A DNA stretch of 56,710 nucleotides from Propionibacteriaceae bacterium (GTDB lineage Bacteria > Actinomycetota > Actinomycetes > Propionibacteriales > Propionibacteriaceae): assembly GCA_017882685.1 (NCBI GenBank), contig JADGPA010000002.1, forward strand, positions 1 through 56,710. The letters run 5' to 3'. Of this stretch, positions 37,770-46,112 are shown piece after piece. Both the position numbers and the translations under genes were made by a program. The notes below the pieces were generated by a model. It had not been told where the DNA came from, searched no databases, and saw only the letters and a list, made by a program, of their open reading frames with translations. Every line of letters begins with the position of its first letter. Position 1 is the stretch's first letter.

Positions 37770-38866
37770 TCGCTGTCGTCGGCGGCGGGCTTGCCGGGCT
37801 GGCCGCCGCCGCCCGTCTGACCAAGGTCGGGCACGACGTGGTGCTGCTCGAGCGGGAGCCAGAGCTCGGCGCCGGCATCGATCTCGCGGGAGAGCCCGAC
37901 GACACCGTCATCACCCTGACGGCAGCCTGGCGCGACCTGTTCCGCAAGTCCGGACGGACCCTCGACGCAGAACTCGAACGCAAGGGGCTCGAACTTCGGC
38001 CGGCTCCGGCCCGCAGCCACCGCTTCGCCGACGGCTCCAGCCTCGTCCTGCCCACCGACAGGGGCGAGCAGTGGACGACGCTCCGCGACACCTTCGGCGA
38101 GCCCGCTGCGGTTGCCTGGCGCGACCTGCTGGACCGGCTCGACGGCACCTGGCAGGCGCTGCGGCGGCTCGGGCTCGAGGCCGAGTTCACAGGCAAGGAG
38201 CAGCTCACCACGGACGTGCGCGCGCTGCTGCGTCCCCGGGAGAGCATCGCGCGACTGGCGGCTGGCCTGCCCGCGGCACAACTCACGGAACTGGTGCTCG
38301 ACGTGGCCGCCCGGCTGGGCCAGGACCCGCGGCGCCTGCCCGGGTGGCACGCGGTCCGGCTGAGCGTCGAACGCACCTTCGGGCGGTGGCAGCTGACCGA
38401 CGCCGCCGGCGTCCCGCAACCGGCCGACGTGCTCGTCGGCACGCTGGTCGAGCGGCTGGCGACAAGGGGTGTGCGGGTCCACACCGGCGTGGAGGTGGTG
38501 AGCATCCGCAACGGTGGGGACGGGCCACGCATCGTGACCACCGACGGCCGCCTCGACGTCGCGGCGGCCATCAGCACGCTGAGCCCGATCGACCACGCTG
38601 ATCTCACCCGCGACAAGGCCGACTTCCGGATCGTCCGGGCGGTGCGGCCGGCCGCGACCCAGGGGCCGCTGTGGGCATCCTGGCGCACCCTGCTCGACCT
38701 GCCGCGGCTGCAGACGGCAGTTCCCGGCGTGCTCTCGGCCTCCGCCTGGTCACCGGCCGGCCCGGATGCGTGGGCGCAGCTGCTCACCGGGGCCCTTGCC
38801 GCCTACCGGGTGCACGGCGACCTGACCGGGGAGGACATCCGTCCCACCAACAAGGCCCGCCGCTGA
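37766..38866 (+). CDS. FAD/NAD(P)-binding oxidoreductase (amine oxidase/phytoene desaturase-like)
   Basis: A 366-residue protein starting at TTG 37766, overlapping the DUF4126 stop. It opens directly with the dinucleotide-binding fold IAVVGGGLAGLAAAARL and the LLEREPELGAG ribose-binding acidic residue, as in phytoene-desaturase or protoporphyrinogen-oxidase relatives. The C-terminal part is shorter than in those enzymes (usually 450-500 residues) and the second FAD signature near the end is not clear. The substrate is therefore open. The stop codon lies inside a perfect 39-bp inverted repeat. Confidence 0.75.
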   Translation: MIAVVGGGLAGLAAAARLTKVGHDVVLLEREPELGAGIDLAGEPDDTVITLTAAWRDLFRKSGRTLDAELERKGLELRPAPARSHRFADGSSLVLPTDRGEQWTTLRDTFGEPAAVAWRDLLDRLDGTWQALRRLGLEAEFTGKEQLTTDVRALLRPRESIARLAAGLPAAQLTELVLDVAARLGQDPRRLPGWHAVRLSVERTFGRWQLTDAAGVPQPADVLVGTLVERLATRGVRVHTGVEVVSIRNGGDGPRIVTTDGRLDVAAAISTLSPIDHADLTRDKADFRIVRAVRPAATQGPLWASWRTLLDLPRLQTAVPGVLSASAWSPAGPDAWAQLLTGALAAYRVHGDLTGEDIRPTNKARR

Positions 38867-38944
38867 CCCCTTCCTGCCGACTTGTCAGAATCTCACGGCG
38901 CTATGGCGCCGTGAGATTCTGACAAGTCGGCAGGAAGGGGTCAG
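38863..38944. repeat. Perfect 39-bp inverted repeat (hairpin) between convergent genes
   Basis: Arms 38863-38901 and 38906-38944 are perfectly complementary around the 4-base loop TATG. The arms include the TGA of both converging genes (38864-38866 and 38943-38941). There is no T-run on either side. It could act as a bidirectional transcription barrier, or be a MITE- or REP-like palindrome that settled at the gene ends. Confidence 0.9.
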
Positions 38945-39786
38945 GCCAGGACGGTCATCTCCACCTCGACGAACAGGTCGGAGGACTGCGAGCCGGAGTA
39001 GACGCCCTTCAACGGGGTGACGTCGAAGTAGTCGCGGCCGACGCCGACCTCGACGTGGAAGTCGCCGGGAGTGGTGTTGTTGGTGGGGTCAAGGCCCACC
39101 CAGGCGCCGTCCCAGAACTGCAACCAGGCATGGGACTCCCCCGTCGTCGGCTGGCCGACCACCGGGTTGGTAGCCGGCATGACGTAGCCGGACACGTAGC
39201 GGGTGGGGATGCCGACGCTGCGCAGGGCGCCGAGCCCAAGGTGCACGAGGTCCTGGCAGACGCCGGCGCGTGCCTCCCATACCGCTGTCGCTCGCGTGCT
39301 GACCTCGGTGGAGCCGGGCACGTACTCCACCCGCTCGAGGATGCGGCGGATGATCGCCTGCGCCGCGTCCACCGGACGGTCGGCCTTCTTCACCGCGTCA
39401 TGCGCGATCCGCCGCAGCTCGCTGCCGGGATCGACGTGGTCGGTGACGCCGAGATACTCCACCTGCTGGTCGCAGAGGCGGGGGTCGCGCAGGTCAGCCC
39501 AGCTGATGCCAGCCCCGACGCTCAGACGGTCGCCGACGTCGACGGTGCTGGTGGCAACAACGTCCAGCCGACTGTGCGGCTCGGCGATCTCGAAGGCCGT
39601 CACCGGCGTGCCCCAGTAGTCGATGAAGGCGTGCGACCACGCCACCGGCGTGATCTCCAGCCGGGTCGCGAGGACGTACTGCTCCCTGGTCGCCCGCGGC
39701 GTCATCCGTGCTTCATTGTGGGACGCACTGATCAGCCCGTGATACCGGTAACCGGTGCGGTGGACAATGCGTAGCTGCCGGGCCAT
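38941..39786 (-). CDS. Transglutaminase-like cysteine peptidase-fold protein
   Basis: A 281-residue protein with the N-terminal beta-barrel typical of bacterial transglutaminase-like proteins (RIVHRTGYRYHG, SHNEARMTPR) and a transglutaminase core with the triad C177 (AGVCQDLVHL), H219 (GESHAWLQF) and D233 (GLDPTNN). It is the third gene of an ATP-grasp / alpha-E / transglutaminase operon; the ATG overlaps the alpha-E stop by one base. The predicted chemistry is peptide-bond hydrolysis or transfer; the substrate is unknown. Its stop lies within the 39-bp hairpin. Confidence 0.9.
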   Translation of the reverse strand: MARQLRIVHRTGYRYHGLISASHNEARMTPRATREQYVLATRLEITPVAWSHAFIDYWGTPVTAFEIAEPHSRLDVVATSTVDVGDRLSVGAGISWADLRDPRLCDQQVEYLGVTDHVDPGSELRRIAHDAVKKADRPVDAAQAIIRRILERVEYVPGSTEVSTRATAVWEARAGVCQDLVHLGLGALRSVGIPTRYVSGYVMPATNPVVGQPTTGESHAWLQFWDGAWVGLDPTNNTTPGDFHVEVGVGRDYFDVTPLKGVYSGSQSSDLFVEVEMTVLA

Positions 39787-40712
39787 CAGTTGCCTCCGCT
39801 CCAGGTCGCTGCTGTCGCGCCTGTGAAGTACCGCGTGGTGACCGCCTCGCTGACCAGGTTGCACGTGCGCTGCAGGTCGGTCATCCGCTGCGGCAGGTCT
39901 TCCAGCATCCGTCCCGGCGCCCGGTACTCCAGCGCTGCACGGGCGGTGCCCAGCAACCGCTGGGCCTCGTCGTCGAACCCGACCCGACGGCCTCCGGCCA
40001 ACGCGAGGTCGGCTAGCGAGCTCTCCGCAGAGCGCAGGCTGTGCACCACCGAGCGCGGGAACAGCCGGTCCAGCAGCAGGAACTCCGCGGCATCCTTGTC
40101 CGTGGTCACACCGCCGTAGGTGCGGACGAAGGCGTGGTGCGCGCCACAACCCCGCAGGACGTTGTTCCACGCGCTCTGCGTGCCTGACGTCAGGTGCGCT
40201 GTCGAGATCAGCCGGGCAGTCATGTCCACCCGCTCGAGGCTGCGTCCCAGAGTAAGGAAGTGCCAGCCCTCGTCGTGGCTCATCGTCTGGTCGGCGGTAC
40301 CGGAGATGACTGCGCAGCGCTCGCGGACGTGGCGGAAGGCAGAAGCCGGACGCATCCGCTGCAGGCGCGCGCCCTTCACCGAGTTCCAGGTGGTGTTGAT
40401 CGCTTCCCACATCTCGATCGAGACCGTCTCGCGGGCACGCCGCGCGGCCTCCCGTGCGCCCCCGAGCGCTGCCGCGATCGAGCAGGCGGACGTCGTGTCG
40501 TAGCAGAGGGCGCGGAGCACCTCGCTGGTGTCGGCCACCTCCACCGGCGCTGCGCCCATGACGGCCAGCAGCGACAGCGCCGCGTCGTCCTGGTCTACCG
40601 AAGGGTCGTCCAGCAGCAACTGCAGGTGCACCTCGACGATGCGGGTGGTGTTCTCGGCACGCTCGAGGTAGCGGCCGATCCAGAACAGGGATTCGGCGAT
40701 CCGGCTCAGCAC
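39786..40712 (-). CDS. Alpha-E domain protein (DUF403)
   Basis: A 308-residue all-helical protein beginning LSRIAESLFWIGRYLERAENTTRI, the standard alpha-E start, with further conserved helices NNVLRGCGAHHAFVRTYGG and FLLLDRLFPRSVVHSLR. Alpha-E proteins occur almost only beside circularly permuted ATP-grasp enzymes and are thought to be part of an amide-ligase peptide-tagging system. GTG 40712 overlaps the ATP-grasp gene by 7 bases. Confidence 0.92.
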   Translation of the reverse strand: MLSRIAESLFWIGRYLERAENTTRIVEVHLQLLLDDPSVDQDDAALSLLAVMGAAPVEVADTSEVLRALCYDTTSACSIAAALGGAREAARRARETVSIEMWEAINTTWNSVKGARLQRMRPASAFRHVRERCAVISGTADQTMSHDEGWHFLTLGRSLERVDMTARLISTAHLTSGTQSAWNNVLRGCGAHHAFVRTYGGVTTDKDAAEFLLLDRLFPRSVVHSLRSAESSLADLALAGGRRVGFDDEAQRLLGTARAALEYRAPGRMLEDLPQRMTDLQRTCNLVSEAVTTRYFTGATAATWSGGN

Positions 40713-42274
40713 GGTGCACCGCCGATCCGGGTCTGCTGCTGTTGCTGCGCCTGCTGCTGTTGCACCTTCTCCTCGCCGAGCTCGCCCAGCGGCACACCCT
40801 CCATCACCTCGCGCGGACGCCGCCGCCGACGCTTCCCGCGGACGCCGTCACGTGCCAGCACCCAGGTGTCCTTGGAACCGCCGCCCTGGCTGGAGTTCAC
40901 GATCAGTTCGCCCTCGGGCAGGGCCACCCGGGTGAGGCCACCGGGCAGCACGTAGACCTCGTCGCCGGAGTTCACGGCGAACGGCCGCAGGTCGACGTGG
41001 CGGGGCGCCATCTTGCCGTCGATCATCGTCGGGACGGTGGACAGCTGCACCACAGGCTGCGCGATCCAACCGCGCGGGTCCTTCACGATCCGGCCGCGCA
41101 ACGCGTCCAGCTGGCGCTTGTTCGCCCGCGGCCCGATGACGATGCCCTTGCCGCCGGAGCCGTCCACCGGCTTGAGCACGAGCTCTGCGAGATGGTCGAG
41201 CACCTCCTCGCGGTGCGCCGGGTCCTCGAGGCGCCAGGTGTCGACGCTGGCCAGCAGCGGTTCCTCCGCGAGGTAGTAGCGGATCAGGTCGGGGATGTAG
41301 GTGTAGACCAGCTTGTCGTCGGCAACACCGTTGCCGACCGCGTTGGCCAGGGTGACGTTGCCGGCGCGGGCGGCGGTGATCAGCCCGGCGCAACCGAGGG
41401 TCGAGTCCGACCGGAACTGGGCCGGGTCGAGGAACTCGTCGTCGACCCGCCGGTAGATCACATGCACCGGCTTGAGTCCCTGGGTGGTGCGGATCGAGAC
41501 CCGTCCGTTGTGGCAGAGCAGGTCGCGCCCTTCGACGAGCTCGACCCCCATCATCCGGGCCAGCAGCGCGTGTTCGAAGTAGGCGGAGTTGTAAACGCCG
41601 GGGGTCAGCACGACGACGGTTGGATCGCTGACGCCGCTGGGCGCCGCAGCTCGCAGGGCTGCCAGCAGGTGGAGCGGGTAGCCCTCCACCGGACGGATCC
41701 GGTGCCGGCTGGTCACCTCCGGCAGCGCGGAGAACATGGCGCGGCGGTTCGTCATCACATAGGACACCCCGGACGGCACCCTGACGTTGTCCTCCAGTAC
41801 CCGGAAGCGACCCACCTCGTCGCGCACCAGGTCGATCCCGGCGACGTGGCAGCGCACACCGTTCGGCGGACGCACCCCTGCCATCACCCGGTGGTAGTGC
41901 GGCGAGCTGACAACGACCTTGCGCGGAATGACGCCGTCGCGGAACACCCGGCCCTCGCCGTAGACGTCGGCGAGGAAGGCCTCGAGGGCGCGCACCCGTT
42001 GGGCGACGCCGGCCTCGACCTCCGCCCACTCGTCGGCCAGCAGCACGCGGGGAACGATGTCGAGCGGGAAGGGTCGCTCCTCACCACCGATGTCGAAAGT
42101 GACACCCTGGTCGAGGTAGGTCGACTTCAGGTACTCGGCCCGCGCACGTACCTCGTCGCCGTCGAGCTTGGCGAGTTGCCGCAGCACCGACCCGTACGCG
42201 ACCCGGACTCCCTCGGCACCCACGACCTCGTCAAAGGCCTTCGGGGTGCCGGCATAGTCACGAAACAGGCTCAT
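40706..42274 (-). CDS. Circularly permuted ATP-grasp type 2 enzyme
   Basis: A 522-residue predicted amide-bond-forming ligase (DUF404/DUF407 type). Signatures: SPHYHRVMAGVRPPNGVRCH, FRVLEDNVRVPSGVSYVM, LKPVDGSGGKGIVIGP with the ATP-binding lysine, and PRHVDLRPFAV. From about residue 470 a basic linker GKRRRRRPRE leads to a glutamine-rich end (QQQQAQQQQQ) that is not part of the fold. ATG 42274 is preferred over upstream starts since the family begins shortly after it; a -10-like TAACCT 7 bases before suggests a leaderless mRNA. First gene of the operon. Confidence 0.9.
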   Translation of the reverse strand: MSLFRDYAGTPKAFDEVVGAEGVRVAYGSVLRQLAKLDGDEVRARAEYLKSTYLDQGVTFDIGGEERPFPLDIVPRVLLADEWAEVEAGVAQRVRALEAFLADVYGEGRVFRDGVIPRKVVVSSPHYHRVMAGVRPPNGVRCHVAGIDLVRDEVGRFRVLEDNVRVPSGVSYVMTNRRAMFSALPEVTSRHRIRPVEGYPLHLLAALRAAAPSGVSDPTVVVLTPGVYNSAYFEHALLARMMGVELVEGRDLLCHNGRVSIRTTQGLKPVHVIYRRVDDEFLDPAQFRSDSTLGCAGLITAARAGNVTLANAVGNGVADDKLVYTYIPDLIRYYLAEEPLLASVDTWRLEDPAHREEVLDHLAELVLKPVDGSGGKGIVIGPRANKRQLDALRGRIVKDPRGWIAQPVVQLSTVPTMIDGKMAPRHVDLRPFAVNSGDEVYVLPGGLTRVALPEGELIVNSSQGGGSKDTWVLARDGVRGKRRRRRPREVMEGVPLGELGEEKVQQQQAQQQQQTRIGGAPC

Positions 42275-42281
42275 CTTGCTC

Positions 42282-42287
42282 AGGTTA
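42282..42287 (-). promoter_or_regulatory. -10 element for a leaderless ATP-grasp operon transcript
   Basis: TAACCT on the minus strand, 7 bases before the ATG at 42274. No clear -35 and only a weak GAGCAAG before the start. Confidence 0.38.
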
Positions 42288-42345
42288 GGTGCACCGTGTT
42301 TCACGCAGGTGTCTTTCGTTTCGGAGAGGTTTCGACACCCGGCGG

Positions 42346-43740
42346 CTACCGGCCGCCCCGCGTCCCTCCGCCTTTGGGCGACTGCTGCCCTTTGCGGTTG
42401 CCCTTGGGCGTGACGGTGCGCTCCGGCGCGGGCTTGCCCCATGCCCCGGTGCCGAGCTGTGCCCGTGCCTTGGTCGCCCCTCGTGCGTTTCCGAACGGCC
42501 GGCCCCTGCCCTGTACCGGAGCCTGCCGGGGACGCTTGGGCTCGAAGCGATGGTCGACCACCGGCTCGGGGACGTAGGCCTGCGGCGGGGCGAGCTCGCC
42601 ACGGACCTCCGCGATCACGTCACTGCCGGGAGCGACGACCTCGCGGCGGGCATTGCCGATGCCTGCCGCGGCCATCATGGCTCTCACCTTGCGGTTCTGG
42701 TCCTGCTGGCAAAGCGTTACCACGATGCCGCTCGCGCCCGCGCGCGCTGTCCGTCCGGAGCGGTGCAGGAACGCCTTGGGCTCGGCCGGCGGGTCGGAGT
42801 GCACCACGAGGGCGACGTCGTCGACGTGGATGCCGCGGGCGGCGATGTCGGTGGCGACGAGCACGCGGACGCGGCCGTCGGAGAACGCGGCCAGGTTGCG
42901 CTGCCGTACCGACTGGCTGAGGTTGCCGTGCAGCTCCGTCGCCGGCACACCCGCCCTGCTGAGGTCCTTCGCCAGCTTGGTTGCGCCGTGCTTGGTGCGC
43001 GCGAAGACGAGGGTACGGCCGAGGCCGCCGAGCAGGTCGACCAGCACCGCATGCCGGTTCTCCCGTGTCACCAGGAAGACCATGTGCTCTGCCGGACGCT
43101 CTTTCGGCGGCTCAACGGAATGGGTGACGGGCTTGTCCAGGTATCTGGTGACCAGTTTGTCGACGTCGCCGTCGAGGGTGGCCGAGAACAGCAGCCGCTG
43201 GCCTGGCGGGGTGAGCTCCAGCAGCCTGCGCACGGGCGGGAGGAAGCCCATGTCGGCCATCAGGTCGGCCTCGTCGAGCACCGTCACCTGCACCTCCGAC
43301 AGGTCGCAGGCGCCGCGCTCGATCAGGTCCTCGAGGCGGCCGGGCGTCGCGATCACGATGTCCACGCCGGCGGCGAGGTTCTTCAGCTGGCCGGGGTAGC
43401 CGACACCGCCGTAGACGGTCATGGTGCGCAGGCCGACGGCCTTGGCAAGGAAGTGGACGGTGCGTTCCACCTGCACGGCCAGCTCACGGGTGGGCACAAG
43501 CACCAGCCCCGAGGGACGGCCACGGCGCCGCGTACGGTGGCGCGCGGCCAGCCGCGTCACCAGCGGAAGTGCGAACGCGACGGTCTTGCCCGAGCCGGTC
43601 GGCCCGCGGCCCAGCACGTCACGCCCGGCAAGGGAGTCGGGCAACGTCGCCGCCTGGATGCCGAATGGCTCGACGATGCCGTGACGGGCAAGGACGGTGA
43701 CCAGGTCCGGGGACACACCGATGTCGGCGAAAGTCGTCAA
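42346..43740 (-). CDS. DEAD-box RNA helicase (second of a tandem pair)
   Basis: A 464-residue superfamily-2 helicase. Motifs in order: the Q-motif region GIVEPFGIQAATLP, GPTGSGKTVAF (I), LVPTRELAVQ (Ia), ATPGR, VLDEADLMADMGF (DEAD, II), FSATLDGDV (III), LVATDIAARGIHVDDV (V) and HRSGRTARAG (VI). A basic, Gly/Lys/Arg-rich tail of about 80 residues follows. There is no ATG near the fold; TTG 43740, 8 bases after the upstream helicase stop, gives a start just before TTFADIG. Probably cotranscribed with the larger helicase upstream. Confidence 0.9.
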   Translation of the reverse strand: MTTFADIGVSPDLVTVLARHGIVEPFGIQAATLPDSLAGRDVLGRGPTGSGKTVAFALPLVTRLAARHRTRRRGRPSGLVLVPTRELAVQVERTVHFLAKAVGLRTMTVYGGVGYPGQLKNLAAGVDIVIATPGRLEDLIERGACDLSEVQVTVLDEADLMADMGFLPPVRRLLELTPPGQRLLFSATLDGDVDKLVTRYLDKPVTHSVEPPKERPAEHMVFLVTRENRHAVLVDLLGGLGRTLVFARTKHGATKLAKDLSRAGVPATELHGNLSQSVRQRNLAAFSDGRVRVLVATDIAARGIHVDDVALVVHSDPPAEPKAFLHRSGRTARAGASGIVVTLCQQDQNRKVRAMMAAAGIGNARREVVAPGSDVIAEVRGELAPPQAYVPEPVVDHRFEPKRPRQAPVQGRGRPFGNARGATKARAQLGTGAWGKPAPERTVTPKGNRKGQQSPKGGGTRGGR

Positions 43741-43748
43741 GGTGTGCC

Positions 43749-45473
43749 TCAGCTGCGCCGGGTGCGGGGCAAGCTGCGTGTACCGCCGTCGGTCACCGGC
43801 TGGTTGCCGGTGCGGCTGAGCTCGATCAGCTTGCCCGAGATCCGGGTGGACGCCAGCGCCTCCCAAGCGCCCTGCGGCAGCTTCACCGGCAGCTCCACCA
43901 GTGAGTGGTCCGCGCGGATGTCGATGTGGCCGAAGTCGTCACGGCCGAGGCCACCCTCGTTGGCCAGCGCGCCGACGATCTGGCGCGGCTCGACCCGGTG
44001 CCGGCGTCCGACGTTGATGCGGTAGGTCGCCAGCTCCACCTGGCCGCGGGAACGCGGTTCGCGTGGAGGCCGGTCGCCGCGCTCGCCCCGGTCGCCCCGG
44101 TTCGGGCGATCCCTCTCGCCCCGCGGTAGCTGCTCGGGACGGTCCTCCAGCAGCAGCGGCACGTCGCCCTGCAGCACGATCGCCAGGGCCGCGGCGACGT
44201 CCACATCGGGCACGTCATGCTCGCGGACGTAGTGGGCGACGATGTCGCGGAACGTGTCGACGGAATCCGATTCGAGCGCTGCGGTGATGGCGCTGTCGAA
44301 CTTGGTGAGCCGGTTGCTGTTGACGTCGTCGATGGTCGGCAGCGGCATCAGTGTCAGTTCCTGGCGGGTGGCCTTTTCGATCAGGCGCAGCAGGTAGAAC
44401 TCCTTCGGCGTGATGAAGGAGATCGCGTCGCCGGTGCGTCCGGCGCGGCCGGTGCGACCGATCCGGTGCACATAGGACTCCGTGTCTGTGGGGATGTCGT
44501 AGTTCACGACGTGGCTGATCCGGTCGACGTCGAGGCCGCGGGCTGCGACGTCGGTGGCCACGAGGATGTCCAGCTTCCCGGCCTTCAGCTGGTTCACGAT
44601 CCGCTCGCGCTGAGCCTGCACGATGTCGCCGTTCAGCGCTGTGGCGGCGAAACCACGCGCACGCAGGCGTTCAGCCAGCTGCTCGGTCTCCTGCTTGGTG
44701 CGGGCGAAGATCAGCATCGCCTCGAAGTTCTCCACCTCGAGGATGCGGGTGAGCGCGTCCAGCTTCTGCGCCGGCGCGACCCGCAGATACCGCTGGGTGG
44801 TGGTCGCGACCGTGGTGGTCTTGGTCTTGATGGTGATCTCGACAGGGTCGACGAGGTACTTCTTCGCGATCTTGCGGATCTGTGGCGGGATGGTGGCCGA
44901 GAACAGGGCGACCTGCTTGTCCGCCGGGGTGCCGGCCAGGATCGTCTCGACGTCCTCAGCGAAGCCCATCTTGAGCATCTCGTCGGCCTCGTCGAGGACG
45001 ATGAAGCGCAGCTGGCTGAGGTCGAGTGTGCCCTTCTCCAAGTGGTCCATGATCCTGCCGGGGGTGCCCACGACCACCTGGACGCCGCGGCGCAACGCGC
45101 TCAGCTGGACGCCATAGCCCTGGCCTCCGTAGACCGGGAGGACATGCAGCCCTGCCATGTGGGAGCCGTAGCTGGCGAAGGCCTCGCAGACCTGGATCGC
45201 CAGTTCGCGCGTCGGGCACAGCACCAGCGCCTCGGGTGCCTTCTGGGTGTGGTCGAGCCGGGAGAGGATCGGCAGCGCGAAGGCTGCAGTCTTGCCGGTT
45301 CCAGTCTGCGCCCTGCCCACGACATCGCGGCCCTCGAGCAGTCGCGGAATCGTCGCGGCCTGGATCGGAGTCGGCAGTTCGTAGCCGAGATCCCGGGTCG
45401 CTTTCAACACACGGTCATCGAGTCCGAGTTCGCTGAAACGGGGAATCGGGATTTCTTCCTGGAGCTGCTCCAC
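43749..45473 (-). CDS. DEAD-box RNA helicase DeaD/CsdA type with C-terminal RNA-binding domain
   Basis: A 574-residue helicase, probably for ribosome assembly or mRNA structure, especially in the cold. Motifs: ELPTPIQAATIP (Q), AQTGTGKTAAFALP, PTRELAIQV, GTPGRIMDHL, VLDEADEMLKMGF, FSATIPPQI, LVATDVAARGLDVDRI and HRIGRTGRAGR. A Arg/Asp/Gly-rich linker (ERDRPNRGDRGERGDRPP) leads to a DbpA-type RNA-binding domain at about 490-565 (INVGRRHRVEPRQIVGALAN). GTG 45473 is the only start near the conserved SELGLDD. No ribosome site precedes it, and TACACT lies 6 bases upstream. The much longer open frame upstream is not coding. Confidence 0.93.
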   Translation of the reverse strand: MEQLQEEIPIPRFSELGLDDRVLKATRDLGYELPTPIQAATIPRLLEGRDVVGRAQTGTGKTAAFALPILSRLDHTQKAPEALVLCPTRELAIQVCEAFASYGSHMAGLHVLPVYGGQGYGVQLSALRRGVQVVVGTPGRIMDHLEKGTLDLSQLRFIVLDEADEMLKMGFAEDVETILAGTPADKQVALFSATIPPQIRKIAKKYLVDPVEITIKTKTTTVATTTQRYLRVAPAQKLDALTRILEVENFEAMLIFARTKQETEQLAERLRARGFAATALNGDIVQAQRERIVNQLKAGKLDILVATDVAARGLDVDRISHVVNYDIPTDTESYVHRIGRTGRAGRTGDAISFITPKEFYLLRLIEKATRQELTLMPLPTIDDVNSNRLTKFDSAITAALESDSVDTFRDIVAHYVREHDVPDVDVAAALAIVLQGDVPLLLEDRPEQLPRGERDRPNRGDRGERGDRPPREPRSRGQVELATYRINVGRRHRVEPRQIVGALANEGGLGRDDFGHIDIRADHSLVELPVKLPQGAWEALASTRISGKLIELSRTGNQPVTDGGTRSLPRTRRS

Positions 45474-45479
45474 CTGCGA

Positions 45480-45485
45480 AGTGTA
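45480..45485 (-). promoter_or_regulatory. -10 element for a leaderless DeaD helicase transcript
   Basis: TACACT on the minus strand, 6 bases before the GTG start at 45473. It fits the TAnnnT pattern and places transcription initiation on the start codon. Confidence 0.42.
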
Positions 45486-45523
45486 GTGAAACCAGTACTG
45501 CTGCGGCGAATGGGGGTGCCTGC

Positions 45524-46045
45524 TCAGGCGAACCGGCGACCCGGTTCTGTGCTGATCACCATGGTGCCGGCGAGCCGGTCGTAGATGGTCCGACCATCGC
45601 CGATGAGCAGCGAGACAACGTAGGCGATCGGCACCGCTGCGGACGCCAGCACGCCGATGACGGCGTCCACACCCACCGACGCCCCGATCGAGATCACGGC
45701 CAGGTGCCCCAGCGTCCACGGCAGGCCGAGCTTGAGCAGGTTGCGTACCAGGGACCGGCCCCAGCTGATCCGCTCCCCCGACGGATCGCGGCGCACGCGC
45801 AGGCCGTACTTCAGCTTGCCCGGCGTGGCCTCGTACCGTCCGGCCTCCAGCAGGGTGAGGCCAATCGTGGCCGGTAGCACCACGACGGCGATACCGATCA
45901 GGTGGAGCGTGAGGGTGCTCACCGCGCGAGCAGGGCCTGCGCTGAGCAGCAGGCCAACGATGCCGGCCACCACCAGCGCCCAGGCGAGCACCAAACCCAG
46001 GTCGATCAGGCCCGCGAGCAGGCGGCTCCGCGTGGTGCTGGTCAC
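45524..46045 (-). CDS. RDD family membrane protein
   Basis: A 173-residue membrane protein with the RDD signature: RLLAGLIDLGLVLAW (Arg and Asp of the name) in the first membrane segment, then TPGKLKYGLRVRRDPSG between segments. About four hydrophobic segments. The family has been linked to ion or small-molecule transport in a few cases, with the function here unknown. GTG 46045 begins 7 bases after a TATCCT element on the minus strand. It diverges from the GNAT gene. Confidence 0.87.
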   Translation of the reverse strand: MTSTTRSRLLAGLIDLGLVLAWALVVAGIVGLLLSAGPARAVSTLTLHLIGIAVVVLPATIGLTLLEAGRYEATPGKLKYGLRVRRDPSGERISWGRSLVRNLLKLGLPWTLGHLAVISIGASVGVDAVIGVLASAAVPIAYVVSLLIGDGRTIYDRLAGTMVISTEPGRRFA

Positions 46046-46052
46046 GCGAATC

Positions 46053-46106
46053 AGGATAAGGCCCGCAGGGCGGGGGGCTGCGCAGGCGCGAGTCGCCGGT
46101 TATCCT
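46053..46106. promoter_or_regulatory. Divergent twin promoters for the RDD and GNAT genes
   Basis: TATCCT occurs on the minus strand at 46053-46058 (7 bases before the RDD GTG) and on the plus strand at 46101-46106 (6 bases before the GNAT ATG). The intervening 42 bases are GC-rich. Both arrangements predict leaderless mRNAs. Confidence 0.45.
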
Positions 46107-46112
46107 GCGTCG

